NCBI RefSeq assembly: GCF_900108015.1 | Contig: NZ_FNVP01000001.1 | Coordinates: 310,001 to 374,000, forward strand | Reading direction: 5' to 3' | Source: Flavobacterium urumqiense | GTDB lineage: Bacteria; Bacteroidota; Bacteroidia; Flavobacteriales; Flavobacteriaceae | DNA length: 64,000 nt | Made by a program: the position numbers and the translations under genes | Shown: positions 46,439-53,716 of the stretch, in pieces | Layout: every line of letters begins with the position of its first letter | Position numbering within the stretch: the first letter of the stretch is position 1 | The notes under the pieces: generated by a model | What the model was told of the DNA's origin: nothing | What the model saw: only the letters and a program-made list of their open reading frames with translations | Database searches by the model: none

Positions 46439-47652
46439 ATGACATCAGAAAATTTCAAAATTCTATTTATTCAAGGAAAGAATAGAACAAACAAGAAGAA
46501 TCAATCTCCATTGTATTGCAGATTAACCTTAAATGGGAACAGGAAACAGCTCAGTACAGGTATTCATATTGAAACTGAGCATTGGGCTCTAAAAACCAAG
46601 TAATTCTAAAATCCCATAAATCTGCAATTCTATACAACTCTGAACTTGACAAAATAAAATCTAAGGTCATTAGCATCTACATGATTTTAAGATTACAGGA
46701 AAATCCTTATTCTGTTGAAGACATTCATGACAAATACTTAGGCAAAGAACTAAAAAAAAGTGAATTTGTTCTTTCCTACTACAAACAGTATCTCTCCAAA
46801 ATTAAAAAACTGGTAGGTTTAGAAATCAAAGACAACACCTATAACAAATTCGTTTATGTAGGCAACCATTTAGAAGCATTCCTAAAATGTAAATACAAGA
46901 AAGCAGATTACCCACTACAAGATTTAAGTTTACAGTTTTTAAATGATTTTGACTACTATTTAAAGACTGAGAAGAAGCAAGAACAAATTACAATTAACAA
47001 AACCATTCAAAGGCTTAGAACACCTATAAAACAAGCAATTTCGGAGGGTTATTTAGACAGAGATTCATTCATACTTCATAAGTCAAAAACAGTCCGTAAA
47101 ACCGTTATATTCCTTACTACAGAAGAACTCAAAACCCTTGAAGAAGCTGTATTGCAACAAAAAAGATTAAGCACAATTCAAGACTTATTTATTTTTTGCT
47201 GTTACACAGATTTAGCATACAATGAAATGACAAATCTTGAAAAACAGAATATTCAATTAGGTTTCGATGGAATTAATTGGATACAGATGAAACGTGAGAA
47301 AACACAACGTCAAATCTCCATTCCAATCCTTCCAAAAGCACAAGAAATCATTGATAAGTATTCAAATAATGATAATCTCGTGTTCCCATCTATAAGCAAT
47401 CAGAAATTTAACTCGTATCTCAAGGAGATTGCTAACATAACAGGGATTGAGAAAAGGTTGACACACCATATCGCCAGAAAAACATTTGCTTCTACAGTTT
47501 TGCTGTTCAACGATGTTCCAATGGAAATCGTATCAGAACTATTAGGTAATAAAAATATGGTGATTACACAAGAAAGTTACGGGAAGGTGGTGCAAAAGAA
47601 AGTTAGTGAAGAAATGAAGAAATTAAAATTAAGAATTGATGCAAATCTATAG
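46439..47652 (+). pseudogene. Tyrosine recombinase (IntDOT-like), disrupted by a frameshift
   Basis: An ATG at 46439 opens an Arm-type DNA-binding domain (SPLYCRLTLNGNRKQLSTGI, then HWALKTK), which stops at a TAA near 46601. The next frame, open from a non-ATG codon at 46582 to 47652, carries the SAM-like core-binding and catalytic domains. The frames join around CTAAAAACC by a one-base shift, giving about 404 aa, the family's usual length. Catalytic residues (second-frame numbering): H296 and R299 in HHIARKTFA, Y333 in TQESYGKV. The second histidine reads Asn323 (LLGNKNM), and the first Arg is missing (DLAYNEMTNL), as in CTnDOT integrase. Probably inactive. Confidence 0.75.
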
Positions 47653-47656
47653 ATGT

Positions 47657-47679
47657 AAATATCACTAAAAGTGGATATT
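47657..47679 (+). promoter_or_regulatory. Operator-like 23-bp motif, copy 1
   Basis: The core ATCACTAAAAGTGG with flanking AAAT/ATATT forms a near-palindrome (AATATC-ACT, AAA, AGT-GGATATT). The same 23 bases, with one mismatch, occur at 56372-56394. Here it lies about 227 nt upstream of the T9SS small-protein gene, just after the integrase stop. Confidence 0.45.
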
Positions 47680-47905
47680 ATGTAGATTAACTAATAAACG
47701 TTGATTTGTTAAATATGTCAAACTTTTTAAAACTATTTGTCTAAAAATGAGGAAAGCCGTAAAGAAGTGATTTTTAAATACAATTACTTTGTGTTAATTA
47801 TATGAAATTTAAAATATATCTTTAAACGGATATTGTTGGCTAAGAAAATTAGTCCTTACTGTTACCATTAATATTAGATTTTTAACCTTAAAGTTGTTTA
47901 AAATT

Positions 47906-48379
47906 ATGAAAAACACAATTCTGACTGTTTTTTTACTACTTACCTTCTTCAGTTACGCTCAAAGTATTTCAAAGGCTGTGATTGGTATGGCAGGTAAAAC
48001 CCAAACAAATGGAGGTATTTCTGTTTCTTGGACAGCAGGGGAGCCTATAGTTGGGTTAATGAGTGCTGGCGGGAATCAATTAGGGAATGGGTATTATCCT
48101 TCGTTGGATGTTAAAGCCTTATCAAAACAAGATTTCACAATGGAAGTAGCCATTAGGGTTTATCCAAATCCGACCTCTAACTATTTGTATGCAGAACAAA
48201 AAGACCAGCACCAATTAGCAATAAATTTAGTAGATATTAACGGAAGGGTCTTGTTAGAAAACAAAATCAACTCTGGAGGACAGATTGATATTACTAATTT
48301 TTCAAAAGGAATCTACATCATACAAGTCCAAGATTTGCAAACCAAAAAGAAAAATACGTACAAAATCATTAAAAAATAG
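47906..48379 (+). CDS. Small T9SS type A sorting domain protein
   Basis: About 157 aa from ATG 47906 (MKNTILTVFLLLTFFSYAQ, signal peptide); an in-frame TTG 12 nt earlier is less likely. The mature part has a short region (GISVSWTAGEPIVGLMSAGG) that resembles the end of a beta-domain. Then comes a full type A sorting domain: VRVYPNPTSNYL-like (IRVYPNPTSNYLYAEQ), INLVDINGRVLLENK and FSKGIYIIQVQ...TYKIIKK. It is mostly a sorting tail with little passenger. It precedes the YadA-repeat gene by 24 nt, suggesting a two-gene unit. Confidence 0.85.
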   Translation: MKNTILTVFLLLTFFSYAQSISKAVIGMAGKTQTNGGISVSWTAGEPIVGLMSAGGNQLGNGYYPSLDVKALSKQDFTMEVAIRVYPNPTSNYLYAEQKDQHQLAINLVDINGRVLLENKINSGGQIDITNFSKGIYIIQVQDLQTKKKNTYKIIKK

Positions 48380-48403
48380 CCTTAAAATAAAACTGTCTAG
48401 ATT

Positions 48404-50197
48404 ATGAAAAAACTTTTACTCCTTTTATTATTAATTCAAAGTACAATATTAATAGCACAAGCTCCACAGGGATTTAATTATCAAGCCACAGTAAGAAATG
48501 GTTCAGGTGGATTAATTACAAACCAAAACGTTAATTTCAAATTTAACGTGATGCAAAACACACCAACAAGTGTTCCTGTCTTTTCAGAAACTCATTTTGC
48601 ACCCACCGATGATTTAGGCGCTGTCAATTTAGTTATAGGGAAAGGCACAGCAACTACAGGAACATTTCCTAACATTGATTGGGGGAATGGGAATTACTAT
48701 TTAGGGATTGAACTTAATACAGGAAGTGGTTATGTAGCTATGGGAACAACACAGTTACTGAGCGTTCCTTATGCATTATATGCTAAAAGTTCTGGGACAA
48801 ATGCAACCGTAGGAGCAATTAGCGCTATTTCTACAGTCAATGGAGCATCAATTACATCTGGAGAATTAAACTTATCTCCTGCAGATGCAACTAACGGAGG
48901 GATAATCACTACAGGTATACAAACCATAGCTGGTGCTAAAACATTTAGTTCGGATTTGAATGTTAATGGTGCTACAGTTGGTAAAGGAACTGGAAACAAT
49001 ATCTACAACACGGCTATTGGTACAAATTCTCTTGCGTCTAATACAACTGGACAATGGAATACTGCAAATGGCTATACTGCTCTTAAAGCGAATACCACAG
49101 GAAGTAGTAATACTGCTATAGGGCTTCAGGCACTCTTGAAAAATACCATTGGAAATGATAACAATGCAATTGGGGACAATGCTCTTTATAACAATACTAC
49201 TGGAAATGATAATATTGCTATTGGAGTTTCCTCGCTTCAATCCAACACTACGGGAGATACCAATATTGCTATTGGAACCACTTCGCTTACTAAAAACACC
49301 ACTGGATTTCAAAACATTGCAAATGGAGGATTTTCACTCAATAACAATACCACAGGATCAAACAATATTGCAAACGGAGTTAGTTCCCTTTCTAAAAATA
49401 CCACGGGAAGTAACAACACGGCTATTGGTGCGCAAGCGCTTAGCGCTAACATCTTGGGAAATGGCAACACAGCTATTGGTTATTGGGCTAATACCATAGG
49501 GGATTTAACCAATGCAACCGCAATAGGGAATGGTGCGAAAGTTTCCACAAGTAACACCATACAATTAGGAGACACAAATGTAACTTCGGTGAGTACCAGC
49601 GGTAATTATACTGGTAAGGCATTTGTTAAAACTGGAGGTACTGCCTCACAATATTTAATGGCTGATGGGAGTGTGTCTGATACAGGTGCAGTCAGCCAAA
49701 ACAAGGGAAAACCATCTATAATGATTAGTGGAAAGATTACCGATGCACAAGCAGCTGCTCAAATAGCAGCAGAATTTGGTCCTCATACTGAAAATATATT
49801 CATCAATAACACAACAGGATTAACTTATATTGATTTGAGTATGATTGTGAAATTAATAGAATTAAGAATATCAAACAATATGAATCTGACAAGGATAAAT
49901 CTAAAATATCTCTCTGAAACTTATGGGACTTGTCTAGTTGGAACAAATCCTTTGCTTTCCACTATTGACTTACCTGCTTTAACTTCTATCGGTAGCGGTT
50001 CAGAGTTTATCTTTAGTAATAATGCCTTACCAAGTTCATTTATAAATACCTTTTTAAATAGATTGTTAAACGTAACACCAACTTCCGGAAAATACATAAT
50101 TCTAAACCAACAAAATCCTCCTGCGCCACCCACAGGTCAAGGTATAATAGACTTAGCAACCTTGAAGAGTGCTGGAAATTCTGTTTACACAGATTAA
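48404..50197 (+). CDS. Secreted protein with YadA-like head repeats and C-terminal leucine-rich segment
   Basis: 597 aa. Signal peptide MKKLLLLLLLIQSTILIAQA, then a domain common at the start of flavobacterial fibre-like proteins (PQGFNYQATVRNGSGGLITN, to about 125). Nine 17-residue units of the type NTAIGxxSLxxNTTGxx fill residues 202-354, like the left-handed beta-roll of trimeric YadA heads. A GNGAKVSTSNTIQLGD segment follows, which also occurs in YadA-like fibres. The C-terminal 150 residues have LRR/BspA-like strands (LIELRISNNMNLTRINLKYL, TIDLPALTSIGSGSEFIFSN). No T9SS tail is seen. It probably forms a surface fibre or adhesin. Confidence 0.75.
   Translation: MKKLLLLLLLIQSTILIAQAPQGFNYQATVRNGSGGLITNQNVNFKFNVMQNTPTSVPVFSETHFAPTDDLGAVNLVIGKGTATTGTFPNIDWGNGNYYLGIELNTGSGYVAMGTTQLLSVPYALYAKSSGTNATVGAISAISTVNGASITSGELNLSPADATNGGIITTGIQTIAGAKTFSSDLNVNGATVGKGTGNNIYNTAIGTNSLASNTTGQWNTANGYTALKANTTGSSNTAIGLQALLKNTIGNDNNAIGDNALYNNTTGNDNIAIGVSSLQSNTTGDTNIAIGTTSLTKNTTGFQNIANGGFSLNNNTTGSNNIANGVSSLSKNTTGSNNTAIGAQALSANILGNGNTAIGYWANTIGDLTNATAIGNGAKVSTSNTIQLGDTNVTSVSTSGNYTGKAFVKTGGTASQYLMADGSVSDTGAVSQNKGKPSIMISGKITDAQAAAQIAAEFGPHTENIFINNTTGLTYIDLSMIVKLIELRISNNMNLTRINLKYLSETYGTCLVGTNPLLSTIDLPALTSIGSGSEFIFSNNALPSSFINTFLNRLLNVTPTSGKYIILNQQNPPAPPTGQGIIDLATLKSAGNSVYTD
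49007..49465 (+). repeat. Nine tandem 51-bp coding repeats
   Basis: Nine consecutive 17-codon units with conserved N-(T/I)-A-(I/N)-G ... N-T-T-G spacing and no length changes. DNA identity between units is only moderate (e.g. AATACCACAGGAAG and AATACTACTGGAAA), so they are old or under selection for protein periodicity, not recent slippage. Confidence 0.8.
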
Positions 50198-50382
50198 TTT
50201 TTTTAAATTACTTCATTGCAACTTGATAAATTTATTTTAGATATATAACCAAAAGAAATGTAATAGATATAATCTTAAGTTGATCTAAAGCCGTGAATAA
50301 TTTTAATGTAAATTTTAAATAAACACATTTAGATAAACAAACTTTACTTAATAAATTTCTGATAAAGTAGTATTTACTAAAT

Positions 50383-50927
50383 ATGCTCTGCTCAGAAGAC
50401 TGCCTTAATTTAAAGATGGGACAATTCAAAAATTATATATGTTTAACGAGAGAAGTAAGAATGCAATTCTTAAAAGATAGTATTGCAGAACTTTATCCAT
50501 TTATAGATGATGATATTGAATTTTACAATGACAAGTTGGATTTTAACATCCTTTCATACAATTCAAAAATCAAATGGAATTATCCCTTAACGGAAAAATA
50601 CAGAGACAATTGGGATTGGAATTCCATAGAGCAGAACGACTCAATAAGCAAAAATTTTAATTTGGCTTTACTTTCCCTGATAAGGTTACTTGTCCATTAT
50701 CAAAATGTGACTGTTTTAGAAATTTAGATTTTTGAGAAAACTTAGATGACAACTGCGAAAAATTTGAAAAACCTGTAGCAATTGTTCCTCGGGTAATAAT
50801 CAAGAATTTATATGTTTACAGGCTTATATACTATTTAATAAATGAAAAAACTATAAATGATGAAGCTCTATTAATGTTATATTTTCTTACTAGAGAATTA
50901 GATTTTATAGACAAAGAAGAGGACTAA
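50383..50927 (+). pseudogene. Gene remnant of an unnamed Bacteroidota family
   Basis: 50383-50727 encodes 114 aa with 'YNSKIKWNYPLTEKYRDNWDW', a pattern (I-W-x-x-LxEKYxDxWDW) that I recall as the repeat unit of a family of long hypothetical proteins in Bacteroidota. It is much shorter than such proteins. In another frame, 50736-50927 stays open without a start (VPRVIIKNLYVYRLIYYLIN ... LTRELDFIDKEED) and looks protein-like. Together they suggest a broken gene or two fragments. Alternatively the first is a real small gene. Confidence 0.4.
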
Positions 50928-50960
50928 AAAATTAAAAAGCTCTTTAATATTTACCTCTAA

Positions 50961-51002
50961 GGTACCCATCTAAAATCTCGAGGCGCCCATTTTAAATTCC
51001 GA
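50961..51002. mobile_element. Possible IS21-family end: two tandem 21-bp repeats
   Basis: GGTACCCATCTAAAATCTCGA-like sequence (50961-50981) is followed directly by a second 21-bp unit starting GGCGCCCATTTTAAATTCC (50982-51002); 15 of 21 positions agree. Multiple terminal repeats of about this size, with GGTACC/GGCGCC words, are a feature of IS21-family ends. No istA/istB genes are present, so this is at most a relic. Confidence 0.3.
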
Positions 51003-51200
51003 ATTGTTATGCCAATTGTTTAACTCAAAATCAATTGGAAACATCAACCAAGAAAAAATCACAATTTTGTTTGTAATCAGTCCGACTAAAATCAATGAAA
51101 AGGGATTATGCTCTCTTAGATAATTCACTTCAGTAAATCAATTCTGTTTTTAGAAATATGAAGAAACGCTAAATATCCATATTACCTCGCTTATTCTAAT

Positions 51201-51620
51201 TTAATAGAGATGGGAATCTTGTGCATTCAGGAGAATCCATTTTTTATCACTGTTCAGTTTAAAGGTGCCAATATGTTCCTTATTCCATTCATCAGGTCCT
51301 ATTAAAGAAAGAAAATTTACGCCTGTGGCATCTCTGTACAAATGATAAATTTCACCAATGACGGGTTCAAATGAAAATTTAGCGCTGTACACTAATTCAT
51401 TCCATTCGTATTCTTGCATCAACTTTTGATATTGCAGCTTCAGTTCGTTAAACTTATTTCCAAGCTCTTTATTCACATTGTCAATCCCTCTACTTTTCCA
51501 AGAAACCACATCATCAACCCTAATTACCGGGGCTCCAACATTTGTAGCGTAAGGCAATACATTCGCATTAAAACCTTTTTCAACTGAATATACGACATTA
51601 TCTGGTTTTTTATTTTTCAT
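51201..51620 (-). CDS. DUF2452 family protein
   Basis: About 139 aa from ATG 51620. It begins KNKKPDNVVYSVEKGFNANVLPYATNVGAPVI and contains YQKLMQEYEWNELVYSAKFSFEPVIGEIYHLYRD, then FLSLIGPDEW, the recognisable core of the DUF2452 (GTP-binding-protein-adjacent, unknown function) family. It is soluble and cytoplasmic. Its ATG overlaps by 11 nt the end of a small upstream open frame (stop at 51610-51612). On the left it borders the degraded island, so it is probably the first core gene past it. Confidence 0.82.
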   Translation of the reverse strand: MKNKKPDNVVYSVEKGFNANVLPYATNVGAPVIRVDDVVSWKSRGIDNVNKELGNKFNELKLQYQKLMQEYEWNELVYSAKFSFEPVIGEIYHLYRDATGVNFLSLIGPDEWNKEHIGTFKLNSDKKWILLNAQDSHLY

Positions 51621-52122
51621 CAAATTTTAATTTATTTTTTTCAATTAATTCCGAAGAATCAATCAGTAACATTTCATCTATAATTTTTAAAATGAGTTTA
51701 AAATGGTTGTTTGTACAATACTTTTTTATTTCTACCAAAATTCTCTTGAAAGCAAAAATGGATTTACAAATTTCAAAACGTACATTTTAAAAGCTATTTT
51801 GTTTAATAATATTGATGCAAAGTTAAACAAATAATTCAAATCGGCAGTAAAAATAAAGCTTAGAAGGGCAATATTAATTTTGTTTCAACTTCTTATTCCA
51901 AAATTAATAAAATATTTATTTTCAATGTGTCGTAAAAAATAATTTTATATTCAGATTTAGAAGACTATAAAAAGCTATTTGAATTCTGACAGCAAAAACA
52001 GGACTTCAATAATTATGTTTTGTTAATTCTAAGCAAAAATATACACCTTTTTAAATTTTTAAATCCTCTTTTACTATCTTTAAAAGATTTATTTTTTTTT
52101 AAAATGCCCAAAAATAAAACTC
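51621..52122. other. Divergent intergenic region with a candidate leader ORF
   Basis: On the minus strand a frame that ends at 51610, inside the DUF2452 start, is open for about 58 codons and could encode a peptide (VEIKKYCTNNHFKLILKIID...), starting at a TTG or at an internal ATG. TAACTTTG (51825-51818, minus strand) upstream fits a -7 box. The right half, before the sugar dehydrogenase, shows only AT-rich DNA with TATCTTTA near 52076 as a weak promoter. Confidence 0.35.
51818..51825 (-). promoter_or_regulatory. Candidate -7 box for the DUF2452 transcript
   Basis: TAACTTTG on the minus strand, about 190 nt upstream of the DUF2452 ATG and just upstream of the small leader frame. No clear -33 TTG at standard spacing. 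Confidence 0.35.
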
Positions 52123-53247
52123 ATGAAAAAAATCAAATTAGTTTCACTTACAATTATATCATTCCTTTCTTTCAGTTGCGATGCGCAAGTCAAATCCAAT
52201 GACATTCCCCTTAAAGACGAAGTAAAAAACTATACGCTCGAAACCGTAGCTTCAGATATTGCTATTCCGTGGGGAATGACTTGGTTGCCAGACGGCAGCA
52301 TGTTAGTTACTGAAAAAAGCGGTATTTTATATCAAGTCAAAAACGGTACAAAAAAGGAAATCAAAAATGTTCCTAAAGTATATTCTCGTGGACAAGGCGG
52401 ATTGTTAGACATCGTACTGCATCCTGATTATGCTAAAAATGGCTGGATTTATATGACGTATGCTTCCGATGAAGGGGAAGGAACTGGCGGTCACACAAAA
52501 CTCATTCGAGCAAAATTATTGGACGGAAGTCTGACACAAATTGAATCGCTTTACAAAGCCACTCCGAATACCACAAAAGGACAGCATTTTGGTTCCCGAA
52601 TTATATTTGATAATGATGGCTATTTATATTTCTCTATTGGAGAGCGCGGCGAACATTTTGTAAATCCGCAAGATATTAAACGCGACGGTGGAAAAATATA
52701 TCGATTAAATGATGACGGAAGCATTCCTAAAGACAATCCATTTGTAGGCCAGACTGGAGCAAAAGAAGCAATTTACACTTATGGGAATCGCAATCCTCAG
52801 GGAATGGCAAAAAACCCTGTAACAGGCGCAATTTGGGCACATGAACACGGTCCTCAAGGTGGAGATGAAATCAACATAATAAAAAAAGGAGTAAATTATG
52901 GATGGCCTGTGGTCACTTATGGTATTGATTACGATGGAACAACTATCAGTAAAGAAAATGAAAAACCAGGCATTGAAAAACCTATTTATTATTGGTTGCC
53001 TTCTATCGCCCCAAGCGGAATGACTTTTGTTACCAGTGATAAATATCCGGACTGGAAAGGACATTTGTTGGTAGGCTCTTTGAAATTTCAATATCTTGAA
53101 TTGCTAAAGTTGAAAGGCAATGAAGTTATCGGCAGACAAAAAATCGCAACCGATATTGGTCGTGTACGTAATGTGGCACAAGGTCCAGATGGCTATATTT
53201 ATATGGGCGTAGAAGGAAAAGGAATTATTAAAATCATACCTAATTAG
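52123..53247 (+). CDS. PQQ-dependent aldose sugar dehydrogenase (YliI-like) lipoprotein
   Basis: 374 aa. Lipoprotein signal with Cys19 (ISFLSFSCDAQ). It is a six-bladed propeller of the soluble glucose dehydrogenase/YliI family: IPWGMTWLPDGSMLVTEKSG, GQGGLLDIVLHPDYAKNGWIY, GQHFGSRIIFDNDGYLYFSIGERG, YGNRNPQGMAKNP, WAHEHGPQGGDEIN and PSIAPSGMTF. The conserved His of the active site is in GQHFGSR, and calcium and PQQ ligands cluster in GNRNPQG and HGPQGGDE. It oxidises aldoses outside the cytoplasm. The next gene, 3 nt away, encodes a cytochrome c that could accept the electrons. Confidence 0.9.
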   Translation: MKKIKLVSLTIISFLSFSCDAQVKSNDIPLKDEVKNYTLETVASDIAIPWGMTWLPDGSMLVTEKSGILYQVKNGTKKEIKNVPKVYSRGQGGLLDIVLHPDYAKNGWIYMTYASDEGEGTGGHTKLIRAKLLDGSLTQIESLYKATPNTTKGQHFGSRIIFDNDGYLYFSIGERGEHFVNPQDIKRDGGKIYRLNDDGSIPKDNPFVGQTGAKEAIYTYGNRNPQGMAKNPVTGAIWAHEHGPQGGDEINIIKKGVNYGWPVVTYGIDYDGTTISKENEKPGIEKPIYYWLPSIAPSGMTFVTSDKYPDWKGHLLVGSLKFQYLELLKLKGNEVIGRQKIATDIGRVRNVAQGPDGYIYMGVEGKGIIKIIPN

Positions 53248-53250
53248 ACT

Positions 53251-53694
53251 ATGTTTACAACGAAATTATTTTTAGGATTTGGACTATTTGTATTGGGAAG
53301 CTTCTCAATTGCAAACCCATTTTCTCCAGACAACTATATTGACTTGAATACTGAAATCGCAGTCGTTTCAAAATTTCAGTCACCCGGAAAAGAAATTTAT
53401 GCTGATTTTTGTATGCAATGCCATGGCGCAAATGGAAAAGGAGATGGTAAGAACTTCCCACCTCTTGCCGGTTCTGATTGGTTAAAAACTAAGAGAAATC
53501 AAAGTATCGCTGCCGTAAAATTTGGACAAAGTGGCGAAATTGTTGTCAATAAAATCAAGTACAACAGCAGCATGCCAGCCATGGGACTTACGAATCAGGA
53601 AGTTGCCGATGTGATGAATTACATCATGACTTCTTGGAGTAATAAACAAACCAAAATCGTTACCGAGAAAGAAGTCGCAGCCATTAAAAAATAA
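53251..53694 (+). CDS. Exported c-type cytochrome
   Basis: 147 aa, signal segment (LFLGFGLFVLGSFSIA), and one haem site C54-M-Q-C-H58 (YADFCMQCHGANGKGDGKNFPPLAGSDW). The distal Met ligand is probably Met108 or Met111 in SSMPAMGLTNQEVADVMNYI. It is a class I monohaem cytochrome, and the 3-nt gap to the sugar dehydrogenase implies co-translation. It is the likely electron acceptor that links sugar oxidation to the respiratory chain. Confidence 0.93.
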   Translation: MFTTKLFLGFGLFVLGSFSIANPFSPDNYIDLNTEIAVVSKFQSPGKEIYADFCMQCHGANGKGDGKNFPPLAGSDWLKTKRNQSIAAVKFGQSGEIVVNKIKYNSSMPAMGLTNQEVADVMNYIMTSWSNKQTKIVTEKEVAAIKK

Positions 53695-53716
53695 AATTCG
53701 GACTTAGGATTGGTCT

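Noticed and set aside
46580..46605. Programmed -1 frameshift in the recombinase
   Set aside because: The site has an A-run but not a canonical X-XXY-YYZ heptamer, and the active site is also altered, so decay is the simpler reading.
49007..49465. Regular 51-bp periodicity as a CRISPR-like array
   Set aside because: The period is continuous in a reading frame, has no spacers, and encodes a known beta-roll pattern.
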